Of a stretch of 64,000 nt of DNA, positions 11,715 to 22,500 are shown in pieces. The notes under the pieces were generated by a model that did not search any database, was not told the DNA's origin, and saw nothing but the letters and a program-made list of their open reading frames with translations. The position numbers were made by a program, and so were the translations under genes. Where the stretch lies: NCBI GenBank assembly GCA_014529385.2, contig CM043967.1, forward strand, positions 80,858,278-80,922,277. The letters run 5' to 3'. How positions within the stretch are numbered: position 1 is the first letter of the stretch; each line of letters opens with the position of its first letter. The stretch is from Adiantum capillus-veneris. Its lineage: Eukaryota; Streptophyta; Polypodiopsida; Polypodiales; Pteridaceae.

Positions 11715-12812
11715 CCCTAACAGGCCACTTGCGCAAAAGGGTGTTTTATTTACAGCACAAATGTTCAAATGGAGACACTAAACCAGGGAGGAAACTAGTA
11801 GTCACTGCTGGCAGTTCGAGGAGAGGTATCCAATGCAAGATTCATGTGCCCATCAAGCACAATGGAAATTGCATCCAACCTCTTGAATGCTGGTTAATAC
11901 TCAGAGAGAAACATCTTTCAACTGTGTGCGCTCTCAATCGAATATCATGGCACAATTTCTTTTAATAAGTGATTCAGCGAATACAGCTCAAACTAAGAAT
12001 GGGAAATAGAAAATCATGGCACAATTTCCTTTAATAAGTGACTCAGCAGATACAGCTCAAACTAAGAATGGGCAATTAAACCCTGAATACCATTCATCCT
12101 TGCAATATGGCACATCCAATGTTACACCAAAGCAAAACACCGAAAACCATCTGAAAACTTCTTTACTGCACACTAAATACCTGAAATCCCTGCTGTCATT
12201 TGTTCCTTAATGAATGTGAAATAAGGATTATAAGAATAATCTTTGGGAGTGGGAGTACTTCCTTTTGCCGAGGGCATTTTTACTGTGGCTTTACACGCTC
12301 ATAAGAACCAGCAAGGCATCTTTACTGTAGCTTTACACGCTCATCAGAACCGGCAAGCCAAGCTATTGGACTGACCTGTAGGCTTGCCTCAACCTGCAAA
12401 GCACTATCTTGCCACTGCCACATGCTCTTTGATCTTCCATTCTCAAAACTGTTTGTGCCACTGCGCTTTCGCATTTGCTGTGGTGCTCGGCGGAGGGGCT
12501 TTCAAATGCCAATCTGTGAGCCTTGCTAGAAGATGGCCGCCAATGATAGTCTTGTGGCGAGGCTTGACACATACACCCCCAGCTTTCTGGAACAGCACAA
12601 AGCATCAATATCACTAACAATCACAGCCACCCTATCTCTGGCACGCTCGGTAACGAGGCATGGACTGTCGCTTTTTAGCCTTATAAATGTAGCATACCAG
12701 CATTGCCACAAGGCTTGCATGGTGTCGATCAGCCCAAAAATTTCGCTGTGCAGTAGCACTATGAGTTTGCTGCTGTAGTTCATTTCATATGAATACTCAT
12801 AATTGAATATCA
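11561..12812. other. Non-coding stretch downstream of the CNOT4-like gene
   Basis: Presumed 3' UTR and intergenic sequence for the minus-strand gene ending at 12813. It holds an (AC)n microsatellite (about 11681-11709), a 69-bp tandem duplication (11944-12075) and a 42-bp tandem duplication (12279-12358). No coding signature was recognised on either strand. Confidence 0.5.
11944..12075. repeat. 69-bp tandem duplication
   Basis: ATCATGGCACAATTTC starts at 11944 and again at 12013. The two units differ at only a few bases (TTCTTTT/TTCCTTT, GATTCAGCG/GACTCAGCA). Confidence 0.9.
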
Positions 12813-15800
12813 CTAAAAATATCGCCCAATTCTTGCACTGCTTAAGGGCCCCTGCTCATCATAACCAGTTGGAATGGCAGCATCACCATAATACTTGGAG
12901 CTTAAATCCTGTAATTAACATGTGAATTGAGATGCAATGAGAAACAGGGAGCGCGCCAAAATTCTTTTGTCAAGAAAAAATCAATTCTTTTACCTTGCTA
13001 AGAGACAACTCTTCCAGTCGATTTTGCAGAACTCTGTCAAGAGAGATCTGAGACATGGCCAGTCGTCCAACAGCATCATTGACAGATTGCTGTCCTGCCG
13101 CATTCATTTCCGAAAGCCTGCTCCAATCATCAGAAGAGGAATGCTGGAATCTTAACTTTGGTGCACTATGTCCGCCATTGGCGTATACCGATTCTTGCAT
13201 TACAACATTCGGAAATACAGCATCATGATAATGTCCCATCAACCTTGACTGGCTCATTGCATCATTGAAAGAAGAATGAAACAATGATGACGAAGACGTA
13301 TCCAAATCCTGATTTGCATAGCCAAGGTGTGAAGTTGAATTCATACTGCCATAATTTCTGTAAGAACGGTCCTGGTGGGCCTGATAGTTTGATTCAAAAT
13401 CAAGTGGTGGTCTTGGTTGTTGAGACAAGGGACCAGTTTGTGATAAAAATGCCGACAATGATGGACTGTTTGATAAAGGAACAGCCGTTCGTGAACCAGC
13501 TGGAAACTTTCCCTTTCCAACTGCCATAATAGCAGGGTCAATGAACTCCACATCAGCCGAATTGTTTGCCGCTTCCAAATGATTGAAGCTGCTAGTAGGT
13601 GCCAAAGATCGAGGGGGATCATGACTGGCTTCTGTATAAAAAAAATTCAAAAAATGATAAGGTGATTACAAAACTTTTTTACAGAACCATCTGAAATATT
13701 ACCTGTTACTCTTCTCAAATCTGTTGCCTTGTGCTGGGAAAATCCAGGCGGAGGAATGGCTGACGCTCTAACAGATGAAAATCCTGGAGGGGCCATCATT
13801 GGGCTCTTTGAGCTTGGAAGATGAGATGATGCTGTGCCACCTGAATTACAAGCAAAAATACAAATAAAAATCCAAACTACAAGCGCAGAGATGTTGAGCA
13901 AAGAAGCTGGTTAAGTTTCATACCGTACAACTCCACTGAAGCAGGAAGCCTGCTTGGAAACTGTTCACTAGGTGAGACTTCTGTTAAACCAGCTGGAGCA
14001 TTCCCGCTTGTAGTTCTACCAAGCTGTTCAGGCCACAACTGTCTATCATTTCTTGCCTGATGAAGAAGTTTGTTTGAACAAAGAGTTTGCTCATTGACTT
14101 CATCCTGCCTAGCAAAATGAAATCTCGATTGTTTGCTCCCAGAAGATGGCTTCCACGAGGTTGTGGACTCTTGTACGGCTGCTTTAGATGGAAACCCCAC
14201 TTTCTTTCCATTAAATAAGAGTTGCGCCAAGTCCTGGGGACTTCCATCATTCCAAAGGTCAAACCCTGTTGAAAACATGTCAGAAATAAGCTCGTGTTCA
14301 CTTAATCCATTGACAGGCTCCTTCAAATTTTCAAATTCTCCTTTGTCCTTCCAAGCACTTCTCTGAGTGAATAAAGAATCCTGTGCTTGTACCATCACCT
14401 GCTCGTCACTATTCACAGTTTGTACCGAATTTGACCAAAGATCTCTAGATGGTATACTACATGGTATGTCTTCATGAGCTTCAGTTGGATGACTTGAGTG
14501 AATTGCAGTGGCCTGATCCGACCTTGAAAGAATTGTGAGGCCAGTCATGTTCGAAGGTGGTGAAGCAGTCATATCGATTGTCCTTTGAGAACCATCATTG
14601 TTGTCCAGAACCAAATGCACATTGTCAGGTATAAATACTTCCTGCCGTAAAGCACTTTCTGGCTTTCGCGGTAATACCTCAGAACCAGCATGCAGTCCTG
14701 AATCCGTACTGCAGTCAAACTGTGACAACTGAAAGCCACTACGCGACTTACTGCCAGGTTCTTTAAGGATTCCTGAGTCTTCCTGGTCTATGCAAGTACT
14801 TGCAATAGGCATGGATGCTAACAACCCCATTGGACTCTTCAAGCAAGCATCTTGTGGTGGTGCCAATCTTGTCAAACCCGCGCTTATATTTACAACCCCA
14901 CTGCTTTCCTCTACATCAGCCAACTTGTGAGAGGAAACAGAATCTAATATCTTTGTCTCCCTTGAAGCCCCATACATATGATCATTGGCTTCTGCACCAC
15001 TCACATTTTTCCTATGAGATATTAACCCGTCAAACACCTGTCTGGAAATATCCTTATCTGGAGCTGTGTCATCGGCATCAGAAGTAAAAGCCTCCATCTG
15101 TAGCAACTCAGAGGTTTCTGCTGCAGAGTGATTTCTTTCAACAAGTCCAGATGCACCCGCGAAAGAAGTCTGGGCTCCATCCACATTGCTTGCTTTTGGA
15201 TGCTTGACTCCATCATAGTTATTTACAGATTGTCCACTAATACAGCTTCCAGAGACTGTTGCTAAATTTATTAAGCCTGCACCTGTTTTGGGTTTGCTGC
15301 CAGAAGGACCCACAACACTCCTACTGGAAGCTGATCGAGAAGAAGCACTAGAACGAGATCCCCTGCAAATTCAAAAGAAACACACAACTGACCTTTACCA
15401 ACCAGCACGTTTAGCATGCATAAACAGTGAAGCCTCTGCTTAGCAGGCGATCAGACATTTGATCTTACAAACTTGCTCCTCTCATATATTCTCATTGAAG
15501 GAAAAATAGAACAATTTATATTGTGTGAGAGGTTAAAAGCCATACCAGGAGGCTGCAGCAGGCAAACTGCTAGACTTGGGAAGAATTGCTACCAATGGGA
15601 CAGCCTTGGGTGCACTCCCCACTACAGTTGGTGCATTTTGTGAGACATTCTGTGAAATACTCTGGAAAGAAACAATAGTCAGGTTTCGCTTAAACCAACA
15701 AAAACAGACGAGTCCTCAATATTCATGCACTCGGCCCTTACAGAAGTAGAAGAGAAAGAAGGAGCGTCCACAGGAGGCGGCAATCCAACCCCAGATCTTC

Positions 15801-15841
15801 GTTGAGGGGGATGGGTAAGATCATGAAAATGCTGATTTTTG
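12813..15841 (-). CDS. CNOT4/NOT4-type protein, C-terminal exons (partial gene)
   Basis: Likely the plant homologue of CCR4-NOT subunit 4, a RING E3 ligase with an RRM acting in mRNA decay and translation quality control. Six exons can be phased: 15841-15742, 15661-15546, 15362-13924, 13840-13703, 13631-12994 and 12908-12813. All five introns are GT-AG and the phases join perfectly over about 840 codons to a TAG at 12815-12813. Diagnostic features of plant NOT4 tails as I know them: QRRSGVGLPPPVDAP in exon 1; SSLPAAASWG across exons 2 and 3; a long Ser-rich acidic middle with SRFHFARQDE; MAPPGFSSVRASAIPPPGFS in exon 4; and DVEFIDPAIMAVGKGK in exon 5. The tail is largely disordered. The N-terminal RING and RRM exons are not seen: the intron upstream of 15841 runs into retrotransposons. 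The last exon is short and the least certain. Gene identity is fairly sure; whether the locus is intact is not. Confidence 0.8.
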
Positions 15842-16239
15842 CTGCATAAAAAATAACATGATAAACTATAAGAACTACAAACTCCCTCCAAGTAAGCAGA
15901 TAATTCTGAAAACGAATTAGATACTTACTTGCATCATTAGAGGCTAAAGAAAAAACGAATTCAGTGCTCACATGCCCCATAAACAGACCAAAGTAAACAT
16001 CAACACAGGTAATTCTGATGTAGAGCCACAGATTGGTTATGAACATTTATGCTATAACCCAAACCCCACACATGCACACAGACATTTGATACAAATATTG
16101 AAGACTTCAATTTTTTTCCCAGCATCTAGTCCTTCACAACCTCGACCAGACATAAACATATCTCCTGCTTGCCATGTCAAACAGCGCACAGAACGAAAGG
16201 GAGAGCACGAGAGAGGAGGGAGAAAGAGAAAGAAGGGAA
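15842..16239 (-). other. Upstream intron of the CNOT4-like gene
   Basis: This sequence lies 5' (minus strand) of the first visible exon and directly after a TTATGCAG acceptor. It is AT-rich with no RING or RRM coding. A GA/AG-rich stretch near 16195-16240 leads into LTR-like sequence. Confidence 0.6.
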
Positions 16240-16495
16240 TGTTGCCTAAATACGAGCCAAGGGCTCAATCTTTGGCACGCTTTTGGGTGAAGGTGCAAAG
16301 CGCGAGTACCGGCATTGTACTGAGTTCAAGTAATATAAAGAAATACCGAAAGGGGCGCCAAGGTTTTCACGGTGGAACTCCGCCACTCCCCGTCTCGTGT
16401 GTCGTGCATCTCTTTCAGTTCAGTTGTTATTTGAAGTGCTTCAAGTTTTTCAGTCTGTTATTTTTCGTTGGCACGTGGTGCACGTCCCCGTGACA
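16240..16495 (+). repeat. LTR B relic (plus orientation)
   Basis: It matches the reverse complement of the B-family LTRs at 59315-59948 and 61427-62047 (GAGTACCGGC..., AATATAAAGAAATACCG, GGCACGTGGTGC) and ends in TGACA at 16491-16495. No PBS follows. It is a truncated LTR left in the CNOT4 intron or flank. Confidence 0.65.
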
Positions 16496-16562
16496 GCAGC
16501 AGCCTACCCTGGCTACTTAGTCTTCTTTCGCACATGCACGAAACTCAAAGAAGCTTGTAAGT

Positions 16563-16713
16563 TTTAAGGGTGTGTCCAATTCATCCTCATCCTCTTCTCA
16601 CAGTTTGGATAGCTCTTCCTCCAGACTCCACTCCAGTGATGAGGACCGAAAGAGCAGAAAACGAAGAAAGACTCAGAGACACGGCAAGAACAAGAAGAAG
16701 GCAAAGAAGAACC
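16563..16713 (+). pseudogene. Fragment of A-type gag (Ser-rich to Lys-rich segment)
   Basis: The translation gives SNSSSSSSHSLDSSSS, then DEDRKSRKRRK and KNKKKAKK, matching the Ser-rich then basic part of the A and D gag proteins. It stops abruptly where the A1 LTR begins (TGTCACAAAG at 16714), so A1 probably inserted into an older A-type element. Confidence 0.6.
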
Positions 16714-17255
16714 TGTCACAAAGTGGTGAGGTGGCAGACTTCCAGACACACGCATTGCGGCAGAAAATTGAAATGCCACGTGGCAGCAGTATGGACCCCC
16801 GCAAAAGTTGGCAAGGTGACGTGGAAAACAGTACGGAATCCCGCTTTTTACAGCACAGATGACGTGGCAGCCTGTACAGATTTTCGAAAAAAGCGTTGGC
16901 TGATTTTTTTTTAATGGCAGCTTTTGGACAAATTGCTTTTAAAGATTAAAAAGCTTTTAAATTAGAGATTTTGGGGCTCTGCTTTTAGGGCATCCCTTGT
17001 ACTTATAAATAAGTGGGTAGGGCTTCACTTCTCAGAGCATCTGGACGCAAAGTCTCAGAGTGAGCACCTACCCGCTCTCTTGTACTTTGAACACAAATTA
17101 ATACAAAAAGAAATACCGAAAGGGGCGCCAGTGTTTGGGGCCAATACCTCTAGGTACAGAACTATGCCGGGCCGTGTCAATTTTCTGAACTGTTTGGAAG
17201 AGAATCTATGTTGTGTCGTGGTGGAATCTGACTTGGGGTGTCCAAGTTTATTACA
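16714..17255 (+). repeat. A1 5' LTR
   Basis: It begins TGTCACAAAGTGGTGAGGTGG and ends TTACA. It contains TGACGTGG/ACGT motifs in U3 (near 16770-16870), a TATAAAT box at 17004-17010, and the GAAATACCGAAAGGGGCGCC block ending at about 17130. The terminal hairpin (GACTTGGGGTGTCCAAGTT) is partly degraded. Confidence 0.75.
17004..17010 (+). promoter_or_regulatory. TATA box of A1 LTR
   Basis: TATAAAT sits about 110 bp before the conserved LTR block and is followed about 30 bp later by CTCAGAGCATCTGGACGC, a segment shared with other A LTRs and a plausible transcription start region. Confidence 0.55.
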
Positions 17256-17256
17256 A

Positions 17257-17268
17257 TGGTATCAGAGC
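17257..17268 (+). other. A1 primer binding site
   Basis: TGGTATCAGAGC, two bases after the LTR end. It is a perfect initiator tRNA-Met complement. Confidence 0.9.
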
Positions 17269-17319
17269 GCGGCCGATTTCTCTTCTATCGAGAAATCCGA
17301 TCCTTTTCTCGCGGCATTT

Positions 17320-18473
17320 ATGGATTCCAACAAGAAACAGTCGACTTCTTCTGCATCTACGAATGCAGGAGGAGATCACGAAGAAGATTATCATGAGCAA
17401 ACAGAGGAAGAGTACGGCCCACCTGGGCCTACTCAGTTCGAGATTGTAGAGATGGAACGTTGACAATTGGTTGACGAGGCAACAAAGCAAATGATTGAAA
17501 TTGAGAAGGATCCAAAATTTGCAAAATTTTTGTCTCAGCAATCCCTCGCAGAAGTCCACACCTAGTGGCAGAAGGCCATAAAGCCACCCATCAAACCGGC
17601 AATCAAGAAACCTCCTTCTCCGAGGATGTTTACAGAGCAAAAATTACAAGAGGTGGTCCAGACACAAATTAGCCGCCTTTTGGACGCAAACAACAAATCC
17701 AAAAAGCAAGAGAAAAAGCACAAGAAAGGAACCGACTTCCCGGGTTTATTTGGGTCGTCAATCTTCTTTTGCATCAGTGAGAAAGCAGAAGAAGTGTATA
17801 CGATTTGAAGGACTACCCAGTTCTTCTTCTTCTTCTTCTTCTAAGAATTATTCTAGCTCTTCTGACGCGAGCGAAGAAGACAGAAAAGGCAAAAAGCGAA
17901 GCAAAAAGCAAAGCTTCGAAAAGGGCAAGAAAAAGGCAAAGAAGCCAAAATTTCGCCCAGTTTCTGACAGTTCTACAGAGGAGTCATCCTCAGACAGTTC
18001 GGACTCCGACGATCACATGTTTTATGCAAAGAAGAAGCATTTTTATAAAGCCAACCAATATAACTTTCTCGAAGATAAAACCAAGAAAGTAAGAGAATTC
18101 AAAGAAGGTGGAGAGTCAATTAAGTTTGACTCTTTTTCTGGATTCTGAGATGCTCCGAGGGCTTTGGCCTTCATACAACAGTTTAACATAGCTTTCTTTG
18201 AAGGGCATTACTCAAAGCACTCCAAGATTAGGAGGGCTACATCTTTCTTCAAGGGAAATGCTCGAACATGGTGGTCCACCCTTCTACTGAGAAAGGAAGC
18301 TCCAATAAATGGTTGAAATTCAAAAGGCTTTTTATTTCTTCTTGGCTGACTCGGGAGTATGAATCAGATGTACGAACTGCTTGGAATCATCTTTGGATGA
18401 CCAAGGGAGATTCTATGGACCCTTCTTGCGAGAGATTTTGGAGCTCTTTTCTACCATCCTCTTCAAATCTTGG
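17320..18473 (+). pseudogene. A1 gag, truncated
   Basis: Structural gag polyprotein of an A-family chromovirus. The start is ATG at 17320 (MDSNKKQSTSSA). A first stop comes at 17461, an internal TAG near 17563 and a frameshift near 17760. Domains: an acidic N-terminus; a Lys-rich stretch (SKKQEKKHKK); a poly-Ser tract encoded by a TTC run (about 17819-17842); a second basic block; then a capsid-like domain with FIQQFNIAF, KGNARTWWSTLL and SSWLTREYE near 18170-18360. It is cut at about 18473, within ERFWSSFLPSSS, by B2 internal sequence. The zinc knuckle, protease and RT are absent at this site; a pol tail of the same type resumes at 36052 on the far side of the nest. Confidence 0.8.
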
Positions 18474-18693
18474 ATCCTTCGCTTGCAAGTGATCATAATG
18501 GCTTATGCCCTGTAAGACATGAGCGGTGAAGACGGACGCCCGCCCGATGCGCGATGAAGTAGGGGTGGGAGTGGCTAATAAGTCAAGGGTCAGAGCATGA
18601 AGCTAAAATTTCCAATGAACTTTTAAAAGTGCAATCTTGCTCTGTCTGATCCTTGGTAGGACCGGTATGCTTTCTAAAAGGCACACGCTTGAT

Positions 18694-18705
18694 GCTCTGA
18701 TACCA
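18694..18705 (-). other. B2 primer binding site
   Basis: TGGTATCAGAGC on the minus strand, one base from the LTR end; a perfect initiator tRNA-Met match. Confidence 0.9.
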
Positions 18706-18706
18706 C

Positions 18707-19158
18707 TGTCACAATACGGGCACCACGTGCCAATAGAAAAGAACAAACTAAACAGACTTTTAGCACTTCAATAGCAACTGAACTGAAAGAGAGAGACGAC
18801 ACGCAACAGGAGTGGCGGAATTCCACCTCAGAGAGTATTGGCCCCAAACCTTGGTGCCACTTTCGATATTTCTTTATATTGCATCAACACAGTACAAGCC
18901 GGTACTCCAAACTCTCCACCTTCTCCAGGCAACATTCCAGAGAATGAGCCCTAGCCTCATATTTAAAGACCATAGGCCCCAAAAGCAGTTTTACATGAAA
19001 AGCCTTCAAACTCAAAAGCTTCTGGTCCAAAAGCAATGCCAAAAAGCTGCCAGCGTAAATCACGGAATTCCATACAGCAGTCAACGCAAAACGCGGAAAT
19101 CCGTACACTCTGCCACGTCATCATGTCAACGCAATTTCCAGAATTTCCATACAACTGC
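18707..19158 (-). repeat. B2 LTR, first part
   Basis: It starts TGTCACAATACGGGCACCACGTG in plus orientation and carries the shared GAAATACCG block in reverse near 18848-18872. It is interrupted at ACTGC (19154-19158), one copy of the A2 target duplication, and continues at 35830. Confidence 0.8.
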
Positions 19159-19260
19159 TGTCACAAACTAGTGACGTGGCTGCCCAGTTGATGATAGGTG
19201 GCTGCAAAGTACAAACACTCTGGCGGATGATGTAGAAATGACGACGTGGCTGCCTCTACC
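19159..19260 (+). repeat. A2 5' LTR, first part
   Basis: It starts TGTCACAAACTAGTGACGTGG and runs to CTACC, where element C inserted. It matches 35126-35230 of the 3' LTR. Confidence 0.85.
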
Positions 19261-20736
19261 TGTCACCAACATGTGACTACTATCCATCCTTTTTGTTGAT
19301 TTCTTTCTTATTATTTATTTACTTTCACTTTTTGGAAACACCCCTCGGGAAATCTAACTGCCCTGCATTGCATAGCTAGTGTGCAACTGTCCAGAGGGAG
19401 TCCAAGCTTGAGGGCAAGAGAGCACTAAGATTGGACAAGGACTATGGTTAGCCAAAGTGGGGTCATTGACTAGCCAAAGTGGAATCCTTTGCTACATAGG
19501 CTACATTTCAGTTTTTGATGTGGCTGCAGTGTACAAAGAGGGTCGGATGACCTAGAAAGATACAATGGCAGCATCTCCTAAAATTTAGGGAACTGCTATT
19601 TTGGGACCTGAAAATGTATCCGCGTCATTACCTCCGGAATGACAAGGGGAACATTTTATTACTCTGCCGCGAAGTCAACTGGGCAACCGGTCAGGATATT
19701 TTTAGGCGGCAACCCCGAAACGGGAAAATGCTTGTAAATGCGCCAAGTGGCACATTCTGGTGCACTTTCCTCATGCAAGAGAAGGTGGCGCTGAATTTTA
19801 AGCTGGGAGAGGCTCATTTGCAGATTTTGTCACAGGTTAAGAGCTATGGAGTGCTTCCTTTCCCTCCTATGTACAGTGCGGTGCCAGGAGTGATGCCCTG
19901 CACGCTACGCATTGCCCTCTCTCTCCCCTATGTCAGTATGTTATGCCCCTCTAGTGGGCTTTTCAATTGACCAATGTACAGTTGTGTGGGTTCATGCGCA
20001 ATTGCCGAGGCAAGAGCCTCTTGCACAGGTACTAGATTAGCTAGCGGCTAATCCCCCGCAGGTACAGGTGAATTCAGAGAGGTTTCACGCCAGAAATCTC
20101 GTCCGATTCAAAGGGCAAGTAGCCCTACAGGTACGAGAGCTCGAGGACTTGCTACTGATGCGACCGACACGCGAAACGGAGCCCAAAACAGTAAATTACA
20201 GCCTACTGTGTATTTTTGCAGGTTTAGGGTTTTGGCCCTAAACGGTCCCTAATACCCCCAGGAGGTTCGAGGACGCGAGGGGACCGCTGTACAGGTGATC
20301 TGGCACATTTTCGGGCTGAAAACAGAGAATTCAGCGTGCTGCAGATTCTCGCCAGGTTTTGCAAAGTGCCTGTATGAGTCGGGAAAGTCATTCAATGCGT
20401 GGGAATACTGACTGTGAAGGGTCCTGGTACAGTTATGCTGCCGAAATCGGGCCAGAACAGTTGAAATTCAGCCAAGCTTGTGCGGGGCAGCTTGTAGGGA
20501 ACCACAGCGTTTATTCCCTCTTTTAAACAGTAAAGAAATACCGAAAGGGGCGCCTAAGTTAGGGGCCAATCTGGTGTCGGTCTTCTCGTACAGGTGCATT
20601 CTAGCAGCCTGTATCCCTTTCCCCCGTGTTGTGTCTTGAAAGTACAGGTAGAATAGACGACTAATAATGGGTGAAAGCTAAATCAAGGTTTGAAGTAAAG
20701 TCTACCGCCCTTTTTGGATTGAATAGGCCGGTTTCA
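19261..20736 (+). repeat. C 5' LTR
   Basis: TGTCACCAAC...GGTTTCA. The second half holds repeated TACAGGT motifs. The GAAATACCGAAAGGGGCGCC block lies at 20535-20554. A 118-codon frame (19614-19970) is present but is broken by a stop in the 3' copy, so it is probably chance. Confidence 0.95.
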
Positions 20737-20755
20737 TGGTTCCATCGACGGGATC
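20737..20755 (+). other. C primer binding site candidate
   Basis: TGGTTCCATCGACGGGATC directly follows the LTR end. The leading TGG complements a tRNA CCA end, but it is not the tRNA-Met site used by the other families here. The donor tRNA is not identified. Confidence 0.6.
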
Positions 20756-20843
20756 AAATCACTTTTTCCCATAGAAGTAAGCCTTGGTCAGTTTGGGCTT
20801 GAAGACACAGGGGATCATAGACCAGACACAAGGAATTGCAATT

Positions 20844-22500
20844 ATGGCTGACAGACCAAATGATGTGACTGAAGAGGTTTCCTCTTCACAGGGTCAACAG
20901 ACACATGAAGTGGGTGAGTCTTCAAGACCACCACAGACGGATGATGATATATTCAAGACCCAGTTGGCTACTGCTCTGGCTATGTTCACACAAGTAATGC
21001 AGAACCCGAGGTTTTTAGCCTTTCTGCAACCTCCTCTTCCGTTTCAGCAAGTTGGGTCACTAGATCATATTCAAAAGCCTGTTAAGGCTCGAGCACAGGT
21101 GATGCATACTACACAGTCAATGGAAACACCTGTACACTTGACGGAGAACGTGCAGTCTCCACAACCTGTGCCTAAGGTGCAAGAATAGGTGGCTGAGATG
21201 CCAGTCTTTCAAGCTGTACCAGTTCAGCCCGCCACCTTTCAGCAGCCTATAGCTGATTCTAATGGACAGGGAAGCAACCTACAGGCTATGCAACAAGTCT
21301 TCCCACCACCTTCAGTACACCCTGGCTATTTTGGAGGTGGATCGGTATTCCAAAGCATGGCTGGTTATGCACTTGGAAATCAGTTTTACACGCCAGGAAC
21401 AGTGTTCGGGGGTGCTCAAATGATGACGCCTAACCCCATGTACAGTGTCATGGGTATGCAACCAGGGTTTCAGAGCACTCAGGGCCAATTTGGGATGCCA
21501 GAAGCAAATTTTGGTATGGCTGGAATTACAAATCAACAGCCACATATGGCATTTCCAGGTCAACTTAATAGCAGCCAAGGAACACAGATGAACCCTAACA
21601 ATGTTCCCATGTTTCAGTCACTTCCGTATGACAACTTAACGCCGCTGGAGAAGCCAACTCCGTACAAAAAAGGTGGCAAAGGTGTGACATTCACGACCTT
21701 TACAGGGTTTGATGACAGGAAGAAGGCTCTCTCATTCCTCCAGCAATTTGACAAGGCCTATGCAGGGGGAAACTTTACAGAGGCTTCAAAGGTCCGCAAG
21801 GCATCCACTTTCTTGACAGGGAATGCGGGACAATGGTGGACAACTTTATTGCTTCAAGGGCAAGCTCCGTCCACATGGATTTACTTCAAGCAGATTTTTA
21901 CAGCAGCATGGTTATCTGATGACTTTGAAACAGATGTCATGACAGAATGGCACCAGCTTAATGCTGCCACTTGCAAGAATCTGGATGACTACAATCGAAA
22001 GTTTTGGAAAGCTCTACTTCCAGTAACTTCCTATAGGTTTGTGCCATTGACAGAACATATTGAAAAATACTGTTGTGGCCTACCCAAAGGATTGAGAAAA
22101 TACTGCACGAAGACCAAAGTCACTACTTTGACGCAGCTCATCGAGGTAGCAAACACTGGCAATGGTTTGCTCAAGGGAGAAGATTGTGAATTCAATACTG
22201 GCGTAAAGGAAGGATCAGCCAAGAAAAATTCAACGAAGAAGCACGTTCACAATGAGGTTCCAAAAGGGACTCAAGAGCCAGCCAACGTAGGGAAAGGCAA
22301 AGCTACGGCTGAATCAGAAAAGGGACCAGCAAAGAAATGGAAAAGACATTTTCCTCGCAAGTCGGAAGAGCAAAAGAAGGTCCTTAGGTCAAAGAAAAAA
22401 TGCTTCATCTGTGAGCAACCTGGCCACATTGCTTACAATTGTCCTACAAAGAAAAGGCCAGCTAATTCTAAAGACAAGGAAGACAAGAAAGGAAAGAAGC
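20844..22500 (+). pseudogene. C gag (one internal stop)
   Basis: Gag polyprotein for particle assembly and RNA binding. The start is ATG at 20844 (MADRPNDVTEEVSSSQGQQ); an upstream in-frame ATG at 20784 is also possible. An in-frame TAG at 21186-21188 splits an otherwise open frame. Domains: a low-complexity Gln/Pro/Met-rich N-terminal third; a capsid-like region with LSFLQQFDKAYAGGNF and GNAGQWWTTLLL (about 21720-21860); a Lys-rich linker; and a CCHC zinc knuckle CFICEQPGHIAYNC at 22401-22442 with all four ligands. The frame continues into protease. Repairing one codon would open the frame, so decay is recent. Confidence 0.9.

Noticed and set aside
19614-19970. 118-codon frame inside the C 5' LTR
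   Set aside because: The same frame in the 3' LTR (26819) is cut by a stop, and the sequence has no recognisable domain; probably chance.
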